Assembly (NCBI RefSeq): GCF_030528505.1
Contig: NZ_JAUMYS010000020.1
Coordinates: forward strand, 1-44,440
Direction: 5' to 3'
DNA from: Tannerella sp.
GTDB taxonomy: Bacteria > Bacteroidota > Bacteroidia > Bacteroidales > Tannerellaceae
Length of the DNA: 44,440 nt
In this document: positions 34,148 through 42,645 of the stretch, one piece after another
Layout of the letters: the number at the start of each line of letters is the position of its first letter
How positions within the stretch are numbered: position 1 is the stretch's first letter
Position numbers and translations under genes: made by a program
Notes under the pieces: model-generated
Told to the model about the DNA's origin: nothing
The model's input: only the letters and a program-made list of their open reading frames with translations
Database searches by the model: none

Positions 34148-35095
34148 TCAGGAAAGAACGGGTGAGGGAGGAGGAACGCGGCGTGTCAGGATGCCGAATT
34201 TCCATTTGTAGATGAACGCGAGGATGGCTATAAACACGACGCTGGAAATAACGCCGATGAACAAATCTTCGCTGGGATTGATGATCTTGGCTTTAAACAA
34301 CGCGTCGGTTCGGAGAGCTGATCCTTCGTACGTCATCAGTATAGAGCCCAAAATATTATTGATCGAATGAGCACCCATGGCCAGTTCGATACCGTCGTCG
34401 AGCAGGGAAATCAGTCCGAATGTCAGTCCGATAAGGAAATAATTCGCCATCATCACTCCGAAACCGTATTTGGCTACTTCAGGATTGGCCGAATGCATGA
34501 GTGCGAACAGCACGGAGGGAATCAGAAGCGCCCAAAGGCGGCTGCCTGTCCATGAAGCGACACCTTGCGCCAGATATCCGCGGAATACAAACTCTTCGCA
34601 CGACGATTGGATGGGAATCATCGTCAGGCTGATGATCGTTAGAATGATAAACCGTACGGGTTCGAAGCGGAACTCGAAATTATCGGGATCTGTCATATAG
34701 CTGATAACGAACGATACGACCATCAATGTTCCCCATACGGCCAAGCCGACAAAGAAACGCGACCAGCGGACACGTTTCGTGCCGTTAATGACTTCTGTCC
34801 ATGAGCGTCCGTGAAACGTTTTGATGATCCATATCGCAGTAGCCAGAAATACGACAAACGAGAACACCATAGAAGCCAGAAACAGGTTCGAATCGATACC
34901 GGACATCATACCTCCTTGCGAGAAGCTGTTCATATCGGTGAGTTGTTGAGGGTTTTGTATCCAGCTGGCTATTAAAACGAGGAACAGCGGGATGGCTCCA
35001 ACCGTATTTGCTGCCATAAAACAAATAAATATCACGAGTAAATACCAGTACCACCGGTTCTTTTGTGTAGTAACACATTCTAAATGCTTAGTCAT
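34148..35095 (-). CDS. CPBP-family intramembrane metalloprotease
   Basis: 315 residues with about seven membrane helices. Motif 1 is SSCEEFVFRGYLAQGV (Glu-Glu and Arg), motif 2 is LFALMHSANPE (Phe and His), and motif 3 is GAHSINNILGS (His and Asn). These define the Abi/CAAX protease family. Members process prenylated or signal-type peptides in eukaryotes, and bacterial roles vary, including bacteriocin immunity; none can be assigned here. It is monocistronic and converges with the PepSY gene. Promoter signals would lie in 35096-35284, shared divergently with the asparaginase gene. Confidence 0.87.
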   Translation of the reverse strand: MTKHLECVTTQKNRWYWYLLVIFICFMAANTVGAIPLFLVLIASWIQNPQQLTDMNSFSQGGMMSGIDSNLFLASMVFSFVVFLATAIWIIKTFHGRSWTEVINGTKRVRWSRFFVGLAVWGTLMVVSFVISYMTDPDNFEFRFEPVRFIILTIISLTMIPIQSSCEEFVFRGYLAQGVASWTGSRLWALLIPSVLFALMHSANPEVAKYGFGVMMANYFLIGLTFGLISLLDDGIELAMGAHSINNILGSILMTYEGSALRTDALFKAKIINPSEDLFIGVISSVVFIAILAFIYKWKFGILTRRVPPPSPVLS

Positions 35096-35256
35096 GTAAT
35101 AATAAAGTTAAGTTGTTCAACATCGGAGCGTTTTTTACCCGTGAAAGAGGTTCTAAGGCCCTAAATCACCGAATCTTTCTCCACGATTAAAGACGCTATC
35201 AATGGCAAATATACATGATATTTCGAGACAGCAAGGCATTTCATCGGGATTTTTTT

Positions 35257-35264
35257 TACTTTTG
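35257..35264 (+). promoter_or_regulatory. -7 promoter box upstream of the asparaginase gene
   Basis: TACTTTTG followed by CAATC, 20 nt before the ATG at 35285. Confidence 0.45.
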
Positions 35265-35284
35265 CAATCTAAATTTTTTCAAAG

Positions 35285-36322
35285 ATGAGACCGCTTGATA
35301 AAGCATCCGTTTTGCTGATTTATACGGGAGGAACGATCGGGATGATGGAAAACCCTGAGACCGGCTCGCTCGAGGCGTTTAACTTCCGTCATATCCGTGA
35401 GAATATTCCGGAGTTGAAAAAACTGGGACATGCCGTTTCGTTCGTGCTGTTTGATCCGCCGCTCGATTCGTCGGATATCGGGCCGGAATCGTGGGTGAAG
35501 ATGGTACGGACGATTGTCGATAATTATGACAAATACGACGGTTTTGTTATTCTGCACGGCACGGATACGATGGCTTTTACGGCATCGGCGCTGAGCTTTA
35601 TGCTTGAAAACCTGAATAAACCCGTTATTTTGACCGGCTCGCAGTTGCCTATCAATATGCTGCGTACGGACGGAAAGGAAAACCTGATAACGGCCGTCGA
35701 GATTGCCGCGACGAAGGAGAACGGTAAGCCGGTTGTGCCGGAAGTCTGTATCTTTTTTGAGAACCTGCTGATGCGGGGCAATCGCACGACGAAAATCAAT
35801 GCGGACGATTTCAATGCTTTTCATTCTTCGAACTATCCCGCCCTTGCTCGTGCCGGTGTGACCATCCGCTACGAGACGAACCTGATTTATCGTCCGCAGC
35901 TCATCAAGCCGTTGAAACCGCATTACGAGATGGATGAGCATGTGGTCGTGCTGAAAGTGTTTCCGGGCATATCGGAAGATGTGGTACAATCGATCCTTCA
36001 TATCCCGAACCTGAAAGGCGTCGTGCTCGAAACGTTCGGCAGCGGGAACGCACCGACGGATGAGTGGTTTCTCAGACAGTTGCGCGAGGCCGTCGAACGG
36101 GGTATCACGATCGTGAACGTGACCCAGTGTGCGGGCGGTCGTGTGGAGATGCATCGGTATGAGGCGGGGCGTACCTTGCTCGAATGCGGGGTGCTGAGCG
36201 GTTACGACAGCACGACGGAGAGCGCCGTTACGAAGCTGATGTTTCTCTTCGGTCAAGGGTTGACTCCGAAAGAAGTACGTGATCATATGCAATACTCACT
36301 CATCGGCGAAGTGACGATTTAA
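35285..36322 (+). CDS. ansA: Type I (cytoplasmic) L-asparaginase
   Basis: 345 residues without signal peptide, so cytoplasmic. It hydrolyses asparagine to aspartate and ammonia. Catalytic motif 1 is LLIYTGGTIGMM, with the first Thr nucleophile. Motif 2 is GFVILHGTDTMAFTASALSF, with the Thr-Asp pair. SQLPINMLRTDGKENL carries the conserved region with Lys. The C-terminal domain has VVLETFGSGNAPT and VNVTQCAGGRVEM, expected of the AnsA type. A -7 box lies 20 nt upstream and the gene stands alone. Confidence 0.93.
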   Translation: MRPLDKASVLLIYTGGTIGMMENPETGSLEAFNFRHIRENIPELKKLGHAVSFVLFDPPLDSSDIGPESWVKMVRTIVDNYDKYDGFVILHGTDTMAFTASALSFMLENLNKPVILTGSQLPINMLRTDGKENLITAVEIAATKENGKPVVPEVCIFFENLLMRGNRTTKINADDFNAFHSSNYPALARAGVTIRYETNLIYRPQLIKPLKPHYEMDEHVVVLKVFPGISEDVVQSILHIPNLKGVVLETFGSGNAPTDEWFLRQLREAVERGITIVNVTQCAGGRVEMHRYEAGRTLLECGVLSGYDSTTESAVTKLMFLFGQGLTPKEVRDHMQYSLIGEVTI

Positions 36323-36365
36323 ACAAGACATCAAACAGAAATAGTCAGAAACACGTGTTATTGAT

Positions 36366-36373
36366 TATCTTTG
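36366..36373 (+). promoter_or_regulatory. -7 promoter box upstream of fhs
   Basis: TATCTTTG followed by TCG, 36 nt before the fhs ATG. No TTTG at the expected distance. Confidence 0.5.
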
Positions 36374-36409
36374 TCGTCTATATTCATATATTAAATAACC
36401 GTAAAACAA

Positions 36410-38077
36410 ATGAAAACAGATATTCAAATAGCGAGAGAGACTCCGCTGAAAAAGATAAAAGATGTGGCCGAAAGTTTTGGCATCAATCGAGGTTCGATTC
36501 ATCATTATGGAAGCTATATGGCTAAGGTACCGGCCAATCTGCTCGATAAGGAGAAAATCGACAAGAGTAACCTGATTCTGGTTACGGCCATCACGCCTAC
36601 TAAAACGGGTGTGGGTAAGACCACTGTTTCGATCGGACTGGCTTTGGGCTTGAACCGTATCGGTAAAAAAGCGATTGTGGCGTTACGTGAGCCGTCGCTC
36701 GGACCGGTATTCGGAATGAAGGGCGGCGCTGCCGGCGGAGGATATTCGCAGGTGTTGCCGATGGAAAACATCAACTTGCACTTTACGGGCGATTTCCACG
36801 CCATCACTTCGGCGCATAACACGATTTCCGCGTTGCTCGATAATTATATTTATCAGAATAAGGGGAAAAACAAAGTCATCAAAGAGGTAGTCTGGAAAAG
36901 GGTGCTCGACGTGAACGATCGCAACCTGCGTAATATCGTGACCGGCCTTGTGGGGCTGACGAACGGCGTGACGCAGGAATCGGGTTTCGATATCACGGCT
37001 GCTTCGGAGTTGATGGCGATCTTATGTTTGGCCGAAAACCTGGAAGACCTGCAAAGACGTATCGAAGATATTTTGCTCGCATACACTGTCGAAGGAGAGC
37101 CTTTTACGGTGAAAGACCTGGGAGTGGCGGGAGCGATTACCGTCTTGCTCAAAGACGCGCTGAATCCGAACCTTGTGCAGACGACCGAGAATACGCCTGC
37201 GTTTGTGCACGGAGGGCCGTTTGCCAATATTGCGCATGGCTGTAACTCGATACTGGCTACGAAGATGGCGATGACGTACGGCGAGTATGTGATTACGGAA
37301 GCCGGCTTTGGCGCCGACCTCGGAGCCGAAAAGTTCTTCAATATCAAATGCCGTAAAAGCGGTTTGCAACCGAAAGCGACCGTACTTGTCGTGACGGCTC
37401 AGGGGCTTAAGATGCACGGAGGAACTCCGATCGAGAAAATCAAAGAAGAAGATTTGAACGGACTGACCAAAGGCTTCGAGAACTTACAGAAGCATCTCGA
37501 TAATCTGGCCGCTTTCGGGCAGACGGTCGTGGTTGCTTTCAACCGTTTTCCGACGGACACTGAGGCCGAGATAGAAGCCGTCAGAGCGTATTGCGAAAAG
37601 CATGGCGTACGTTTTGCGGTCAATAAAGCGTTTGTCGAAGGGGGTAGCGGTGCCGAAGACTTGTCGCGTAAGCTCGTGGATGCGGTAGAAAATGAGCCGT
37701 CGCAGCCGCTGAAGTTTACGTATGACGATGAGGACTCGATAGAGAAAAAGATTGAGAAAATAGCCGTGAATACTTACGGAGCTGCCGATGTCGTATTCGG
37801 CGAAAAGGCCATAAAGAAACTCAAGAAGATTAAAGATACGCCGCTCGAAAAAATGCCGGTGTGTATGGCAAAGACTCAATATTCATTCTCGGCCGACCCG
37901 AAAGCGTATGGTGTAGCCAAAGGTTTCCGGTTTAAGGTCAATGATCTGGTCATCAACCGTGGGGCCGAATTTATTGTCGTCATAGCCGGTGAGATGATGC
38001 GTATGCCGGGATTGCCGGCCGAGCCGCAGGCGAAACATATACATATCGTAAACGGCGAAATCGAAGGATTGAGCTAA
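36410..38077 (+). CDS. fhs: Formate-tetrahydrofolate ligase
   Basis: 555 residues, the normal length. It makes 10-formyl-THF from formate, THF and ATP for one-carbon metabolism. The ATP loop is [20 protein letters not shown]. Other landmarks are [20 protein letters not shown], the [15 protein letters not shown] segment and the folate region [19 protein letters not shown]. The C-terminus has [18 protein letters not shown]. It stands alone with its own -7 box and a hairpin after the stop. Confidence 0.97.
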   Translation: MKTDIQIARETPLKKIKDVAESFGINRGSIHHYGSYMAKVPANLLDKEKIDKSNLILVTAITPTKTGVGKTTVSIGLALGLNRIGKKAIVALREPSLGPVFGMKGGAAGGGYSQVLPMENINLHFTGDFHAITSAHNTISALLDNYIYQNKGKNKVIKEVVWKRVLDVNDRNLRNIVTGLVGLTNGVTQESGFDITAASELMAILCLAENLEDLQRRIEDILLAYTVEGEPFTVKDLGVAGAITVLLKDALNPNLVQTTENTPAFVHGGPFANIAHGCNSILATKMAMTYGEYVITEAGFGADLGAEKFFNIKCRKSGLQPKATVLVVTAQGLKMHGGTPIEKIKEEDLNGLTKGFENLQKHLDNLAAFGQTVVVAFNRFPTDTEAEIEAVRAYCEKHGVRFAVNKAFVEGGSGAEDLSRKLVDAVENEPSQPLKFTYDDEDSIEKKIEKIAVNTYGAADVVFGEKAIKKLKKIKDTPLEKMPVCMAKTQYSFSADPKAYGVAKGFRFKVNDLVINRGAEFIVVIAGEMMRMPGLPAEPQAKHIHIVNGEIEGLS

Positions 38078-38089
38078 TCCGACAAATTG

Positions 38090-38126
38090 CCCGGATAACC
38101 CTTGATCGTGAGACAGGTTGTCCGGG
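38090..38126 (+). terminator. Hairpin after fhs
   Basis: CCCGGATAAC (38090-38099) pairs with GTTGTCCGGG (38117-38126) over 10 bp with one G-U pair, 12 nt after the stop. There is no strong U-tract. Confidence 0.45.
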
Positions 38127-38196
38127 TATCGATTACAACTAACGCGTCCAACGAGACAAACAACGAAACAATAAACAATAAGCCGTTTGCATTTCT

Positions 38197-38227
38197 TTTG
38201 TTTCTGATAAAAGAATGCCTATCTTTG
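38197..38227 (+). promoter_or_regulatory. Bacteroidetes-type promoter for nusB
   Basis: TTTG (38197-38200), 19 nt spacer and TATCTTTG (38220-38227), a full match, 39 nt before the nusB ATG. Confidence 0.7.
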
Positions 38228-38266
38228 CGGTCTGAAAAAAAGAATGTTTAGAAGATCTTTCATACA

Positions 38267-39193
38267 ATGATAAACAGGGTTTTAATCCGCATCAAAGTGT
38301 TGCAAATCGTGTTTGCTTACTATCAGAATGGGAACAATGATTTGAGAGTAGCTGAGAACGAACTCCTTTTGAGTCTGCGCAGATCGTACGATTTATACTA
38401 TTATTTCCTGTTGCTGATTGTGGAGGTAACCCGTCTGCACGAACGACGGCTCGATACGCGGAAAAATAAATATCTTCCCACCGAAGAAGAATTAAATCCG
38501 AATATGCGGCTGGTCAATAATCGTCTGGCTCGGCAGATCGAAGTCAACGAAAAGTTGCTGGCATACGTCAAGGAGCACGGCGTTTCTTGGGTAAACGAGA
38601 CCGACTTTGTGAAAAATGTGCTGGAACTGATCCTGAATTCCGAGCTGTATGCCGAATACAAGGACAGTGAGGATGATTCGTATGAAGCCGATCGTGAATT
38701 CTGGCGTGCCGTATTCCGGAAACTGATCTGCCGGAATGAAGAATTGGAAAACGCACTCGAAGATATCAGTATCTACTGGAACGATGACATCGAGATTATT
38801 CAGACTTTCGTGATAAAGACGATCAAACGCTTCGAAGAGTCGGAAGGGAGCAAGCAGGAGCTGTTGCCGATGTTTAAAGACGAGGAGGATGAGGCTTTCG
38901 CCATTCAACTCTTCCGTAAGACGTTGCTGCATGGCGAAGAGTATCGTGAGCGCATCGACCGGCATCTGAGAAATTGGGAATCTGAGCGCGTGGCAAACAT
39001 GGATTTGTATATTATGCAGATGGCCATGGCCGAGTTGCTCCATTTTCCGAATATTCCCGTCAATGTGACCCTCAACGAATACATCGATGCGGCCAAAGCG
39101 TACAGCACACCGAAGAGCGGAACGTTTATCAACGGGATCCTCGATTCGATCGTGCAGGAACTGACAGAGGAGAAGCAGTTGTTTAAAGCCTGA
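38267..39193 (+). CDS. nusB: Transcription antitermination factor NusB
   Basis: 308 residues, about twice the length of E. coli NusB. The extra N-terminal half (MINRVLIRIKVLQIVFAYYQ and the following helices) is normal in Bacteroidetes. The C-terminal NusB domain shows EDEAFAIQLFRKTLLHGEEY, VANMDLYIMQMAMAELLHFP and NVTLNEYIDAAKAYSTPKSG followed by TFINGILD, the family signature. It binds boxA RNA with NusE (S10) in rRNA antitermination. It heads the nusB-yajC-ybbR-coaE run, though yajC also has its own promoter. Confidence 0.94.
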   Translation: MINRVLIRIKVLQIVFAYYQNGNNDLRVAENELLLSLRRSYDLYYYFLLLIVEVTRLHERRLDTRKNKYLPTEEELNPNMRLVNNRLARQIEVNEKLLAYVKEHGVSWVNETDFVKNVLELILNSELYAEYKDSEDDSYEADREFWRAVFRKLICRNEELENALEDISIYWNDDIEIIQTFVIKTIKRFEESEGSKQELLPMFKDEEDEAFAIQLFRKTLLHGEEYRERIDRHLRNWESERVANMDLYIMQMAMAELLHFPNIPVNVTLNEYIDAAKAYSTPKSGTFINGILDSIVQELTEEKQLFKA

Positions 39194-39207
39194 TTTTTGA
39201 TGTTCTC

Positions 39208-39239
39208 TTTGCTTTTGTGCGTGACTTGTCCTATCTTTG
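39208..39239 (+). promoter_or_regulatory. Bacteroidetes-type promoter for yajC
   Basis: TTTG (39208-39211), 20 nt spacer and TATCTTTG (39232-39239), 32 nt before the ATG. Confidence 0.68.
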
Positions 39240-39271
39240 TCCGGAAACAATTATTTTAAATATAAAGGTGT

Positions 39272-39607
39272 ATGAATTTGCTTAGCGTATTGTTACAGGC
39301 GCCGGCCGGCGCATCGCCTGCAGGGGGAAATGCGGGTTATATGAATATTTTGTTATTGGTGGCTCTGGTGGCGATCTTCTATTTTATGATGATTCGTCCG
39401 CAGCAGAAACGCCAGAAAGATATTCAGAAAGCGCGTGAAGCGATGAAGGTGGGAGATAAGGTAATCACCTCCGGAGGCATTCACGGCAGAATTAAGGAAG
39501 TGGGCGAGACGTCCATGTTGATCGAAGTGTCGGATGGCGTGCGGATCCGGGTCGAGAAGAATTCGGTTTTCGCCTCGTCGGAAGACGTACAGCAGCAAAC
39601 TAAATAA
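39272..39607 (+). CDS. yajC: Preprotein translocase subunit YajC
   Basis: 111-residue inner membrane protein with one N-terminal membrane helix (MNILLLVALVAIFYFMMIRP). The signature is RPQQKRQKDIQKAREAMKVG then DKVITSGGIHGRI. It accompanies SecDF in the Sec translocon. It is followed 9 nt later by ybbR in the same direction, a normal Bacteroidales arrangement. Confidence 0.95.
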   Translation: MNLLSVLLQAPAGASPAGGNAGYMNILLLVALVAIFYFMMIRPQQKRQKDIQKAREAMKVGDKVITSGGIHGRIKEVGETSMLIEVSDGVRIRVEKNSVFASSEDVQQQTK

Positions 39608-39616
39608 AGACCTCGT

Positions 39617-40621
39617 ATGTCGCGGCTTGGAAAATCACCCTCATTCAAGTCTGAGACCCGAAAGATAAAGACCTTTTTCCGGCGACGACAATGGCAGGAG
39701 GTCTTTACTTTTATGATCTTTTTGTTGCTTTCGCTGGGATTCTGGTACTTGCAGACCTTGCAGGACGAATACGAAATAGAGATTGCGATCCCGGTGAAAT
39801 ATAAAAATGTACCGGCCGATAAAATTTTGACGGGCGATAACCCGCAGGAGATTATGGTGAGGGTGAGAGATCGCGGGACGGTGCTGATCAACTACTCGTT
39901 TTTGCGCACGTTCGCACCGATCGAAGTCGATGTCAAGGCTCTTCAGAAGGCCGGAGGGCGCAGGGTGACGGTCACACGCCGGGTCATCGAGACGAATATA
40001 GCGAAACAACTCATTTCGTCAACTTCGTTGCTGAGTTTTGAGCCCTCGTCCATACAGGTCGAATACAACGATTTGCTGAATAAGCTCAAACCGGTGGTCG
40101 CAGACTTGTCGATAACGCTTGAGCCCGGCTTCCAGCTCTCGGATACGGTGATCGTTACCCCTCCGAAGGTGCGAGTGTATGCAGCTCGTGCCATACTGGA
40201 CAGCCTTCTTGTAGTGAAGACCGTTGCTCTAAAGGCTGAAAACCTCCATAAAACGAAAGAATTTACCGTCGGCCTCCAACCGATCGAAGGAGTACGCTAC
40301 GAACCCGAAGAAGTGAAGGTAAGCATTCCCGTCGAAGAGTATACCGAGAAACGACTGACCTTATCCATACAGTGCGACAGTGTGCCGGCAAACTACCTGC
40401 TGCGTATGTTCCCTTCAACCGTCGAACTGTCTTGCAAGCTTCCGCTTTCACGGTTTAAAGAAATCTCTGAGGAAGACTTTGAAATACGACTCCCTTTCAA
40501 TGAGTTTGAAGCCCATCGCGAGGCGGGCGAACTGCCTGTTCGTCTGACCAAACAACCCGACCGACTGTTGAATTTGGAATTGACCCCGCAGAAGATCGAA
40601 TTTATTCTGGAGCAGAAATGA
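39617..40621 (+). CDS. YbbR-like domain membrane protein
   Basis: 334 residues. After a basic N-terminus (SRLGKSPSFKSETRKIK) one membrane helix, FTFMIFLLLSLGFWYL, anchors an extracytoplasmic part. This contains YbbR repeats with the usual motif pattern (EIAIPVKYKNVPADKIL; VMVRVRDRGTVLINYSFL-type; VSIPVEEYTEKRLTLSIQCD). In Gram-positive bacteria YbbR/CdaR regulates the c-di-AMP cyclase next to it; no cyclase gene is present here, so the role is open. Its stop overlaps the coaE start by ATGA. Confidence 0.85.
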   Translation: MSRLGKSPSFKSETRKIKTFFRRRQWQEVFTFMIFLLLSLGFWYLQTLQDEYEIEIAIPVKYKNVPADKILTGDNPQEIMVRVRDRGTVLINYSFLRTFAPIEVDVKALQKAGGRRVTVTRRVIETNIAKQLISSTSLLSFEPSSIQVEYNDLLNKLKPVVADLSITLEPGFQLSDTVIVTPPKVRVYAARAILDSLLVVKTVALKAENLHKTKEFTVGLQPIEGVRYEPEEVKVSIPVEEYTEKRLTLSIQCDSVPANYLLRMFPSTVELSCKLPLSRFKEISEEDFEIRLPFNEFEAHREAGELPVRLTKQPDRLLNLELTPQKIEFILEQK

Positions 40622-41193
40622 CGGTGATTGGAATTACGGGAGGGATTGGGAGCGGTAAGTCTGTCGTCTCTCGTTTGCTCGAAACATACGGCGTACCTGT
40701 TTACGATGCGGACAGGGAGAGCAAACGTTTGACGGTCTCGTCGCCCGTTATCCGGGAGCGCCTCACGGCGTTGCTGGGCGCCGACATCTATACACCCGAC
40801 GGCTTGAACCGGGCGTTGATGGCCGGACGAATCTTTCGCGACGCGGCCCTGCTCGAACGTGTCAATGCCATTATTCATCCTGAAGTGTCGAAAGATTTCA
40901 ACTGCTGGAAGGCCGGCTTGCAGACGGCCGTCTGTGCGCTCGAATCCGCCATTCTGTTCGAGTCGGGTTTTAACAGGAAAGTCGATGAGACCCTGATGGT
41001 TTATGCACCGGAAGAAGTGCGCATCGGTCGTGTTATGGCTCGCGACGGCATGTCGGAGGCCGATGTGCGGCAGCGCATGAATCGCCAATGGCCGGACGAA
41101 CGTAAGAAGGCGCTCGCCGATAAAATCATACTCAACGATGAGCGGACACCTCTGATTCCGCAAATCGAGGCGCTTATGGCTGAGCTCGGGTGA
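40618..41193 (+). CDS. coaE: Dephospho-CoA kinase
   Basis: 191 residues. It catalyses the last step of coenzyme A synthesis, phosphorylating dephospho-CoA. The P-loop is GITGGIGSGKS at residues 5-15. It is followed by YDADRESKRL with the substrate Asp, AIIHPEV and the lid-type DGMSEADVRQRMNRQWPDER. The start overlaps the ybbR stop by 4 nt, so the two are translationally coupled. Confidence 0.95.
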   Translation: MTVIGITGGIGSGKSVVSRLLETYGVPVYDADRESKRLTVSSPVIRERLTALLGADIYTPDGLNRALMAGRIFRDAALLERVNAIIHPEVSKDFNCWKAGLQTAVCALESAILFESGFNRKVDETLMVYAPEEVRIGRVMARDGMSEADVRQRMNRQWPDERKKALADKIILNDERTPLIPQIEALMAELG

Positions 41194-41243
41194 AAAAGAA
41201 GAAGGGGGGGCAACGTCGTACACACGCTAAAAATATGTTTATT

Positions 41244-41276
41244 TTTGTCGGATTCGGAAGAGTTGCATTATCTTTG
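41244..41276 (+). promoter_or_regulatory. Bacteroidetes-type promoter for the DUF5606 gene
   Basis: TTTG (41244-41247), 21 nt spacer and TATCTTTG (41269-41276), 33 nt before the ATG. Confidence 0.7.
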
Positions 41277-41309
41277 TCCGTCATAATAAAAACGTAAAAA
41301 GAAAGAGTT

Positions 41310-41915
41310 ATGCTGAAAAAAATCCTGTCGGTATCGGGTAAACCCGGTTTGTATCAGATGGTTTCTCAAGGGAAGAATATGTTGATTATTGAGTCTCTGA
41401 CGGATAAAAAGCGAATTCCGGCTTATGCGAGAGACAAAGTCATTTCGCTGGGCGATATTGCGATTTATACGAACGAGAAAGAAGTACCGCTCTATGAAGT
41501 GTTGAACAGCGTGAAGCAAAAAGAAGGCGGCCAAAAAGTGTCGCTTGAGTTGACGAAGGCTTCGCCGGACGACCTTCGTGCTTATCTGGCCGAAGTACTT
41601 CCCGATTTCGACCGCGAGCGTGTCTATCCGACGGATATCAAGCGTCTGCTGACTTGGTACAATATCTTGTTGGGGGCCGGTATTACGGAGTATGAACCGC
41701 AGGAAGACAAGCCGGAGGCGGCAGCCGAAGAAGAGGAAAAGGTCGAAGCGCCGAAGGAAGAAACGAAACAAGCGGCCCCCAAGAAGACTACGCGAGCCAA
41801 ATCGACGGCTGCTGCTTCGACGGCTGCAAAAAAGCAGGCCGCGCCGAAGAAAACGACTACGACTGCGGCTAAGGCGCCTGCCGCAAAAGCGACGCAGCGC
41901 ACGCGGCAGAAATAA
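41310..41915 (+). CDS. DUF5606 protein with a Lys/Ala/Pro-rich histone-H1-like tail
   Basis: 201 residues. Residues 1 to about 132 are the DUF5606 domain: MLKKILSVSGKPGLYQMVSQ, then SLTDKKRIPAYARDKVISLG, and a C-terminal RVYPTDIKRLLTWYNILLGA. Residues about 135-150 are acidic (EDKPEAAAEEEEKVEAP). The tail is basic and repetitive (PKKTTRAKS, KKQAAPKKTTTTAAK), like bacterial histone-H1-like proteins. No signal peptide, so cytoplasmic. The function of the domain is unknown; the tail suggests nucleic acid binding (inference). It has its own promoter and a hairpin terminator. Confidence 0.83.
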   Translation: MLKKILSVSGKPGLYQMVSQGKNMLIIESLTDKKRIPAYARDKVISLGDIAIYTNEKEVPLYEVLNSVKQKEGGQKVSLELTKASPDDLRAYLAEVLPDFDRERVYPTDIKRLLTWYNILLGAGITEYEPQEDKPEAAAEEEEKVEAPKEETKQAAPKKTTRAKSTAAASTAAKKQAAPKKTTTTAAKAPAAKATQRTRQK

Positions 41916-41979
41916 TCGCTTGCCGGTTGCTCTTTGACGAGGCGTAGAACCTCATCTTTGCAAGCTCGATAAAACATAC

Positions 41980-42020
41980 AGGGTCTCCCGGCAGTCGCGG
42001 ACTGAAGGGTGACCCTTTTA
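41980..42020 (+). terminator. Extended hairpin after the DUF5606 gene
   Basis: AGGGTCTCCC and GGGTGACCCT (41980-41989, 42007-42016) pair at 9 of 10 positions around a perfect inner CAGTC-GCG-GACTG hairpin, followed by TTTTAA. Confidence 0.6.
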
Positions 42021-42045
42021 ACAAACAGATAGAATACATGGCGTG

Positions 42046-42600
42046 ATGAACGAGGAAATCAAACAAATTGCCGAACGTCTGAAAGGGCTTCGGGAGGCAT
42101 TGGAGATCGGCGCGGAAGAGGTGGCGAAAGTATGTAACATGTCGCCCGAAGAATATTTGCGCCTCGAAAGCGGGACGGTCGATATCTCCGTTAGTGTGTT
42201 ACACAGTATCGCACGTGCTTATGGCGTGGAGTTGACGACCCTCATGTTTGGCGGTGAGCCGAAGATGAGCACGTATTTCGTCACGCGCAACGGCAAAGGC
42301 GTATCGGTCGAACGTACGAAGGCCTATAAATACCAGTCGCTCGCCGCAGGTTTCTCGAAGCGCAGGGCTTACCCGTTTATGGTCACCGTACATCCCAAGC
42401 CGGACAGTGAGCCGCTCTACCTCAATACGCATCCCGGACAGGAGTTCAACTACGTGATCAGCGGGCGTATGCTGTTTCATATCAATGGAAAAGACTTGAT
42501 CCTTGAAACGGGAGACAGTATCTACTTCAACTCCGAATTGCCGCACGGCATGAAGGCGCTCGACGGCGAAACCGTCCAGTTTCTGGCGGTGATCGTGTAA
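42046..42600 (+). CDS. XRE-family helix-turn-helix regulator with cupin domain
   Basis: 184 residues from the ATG at 42046; the preceding GTG is less likely. The N-terminal HTH_3 domain spans residues 5-65 (LKGLREALEIGAEEVAKVCN, then MSPEEYLRLESG). The C-terminal cupin includes HPGQEFNYVISGRMLFHING and GDSIYFNSELPHGMKAL, giving His/Glu metal-site residues and a sensor pocket. Such HTH-cupin proteins usually control the neighbouring metabolic gene. Here it lies 45 nt before the acyl-CoA synthetase gene on the same strand, so it probably regulates its own operon. Confidence 0.9.
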   Translation: MNEEIKQIAERLKGLREALEIGAEEVAKVCNMSPEEYLRLESGTVDISVSVLHSIARAYGVELTTLMFGGEPKMSTYFVTRNGKGVSVERTKAYKYQSLAAGFSKRRAYPFMVTVHPKPDSEPLYLNTHPGQEFNYVISGRMLFHINGKDLILETGDSIYFNSELPHGMKALDGETVQFLAVIV

Positions 42601-42645
42601 TGTACTTTTTTTGAAAACTCAAACAGCTTGGCAACTATATTATAA

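Noticed and set aside
35279-36292. 337-residue minus-strand frame opposite the asparaginase gene
   Set aside because: The plus strand encodes a clear asparaginase with all motifs; the antisense product is Arg/His-rich without any domain.
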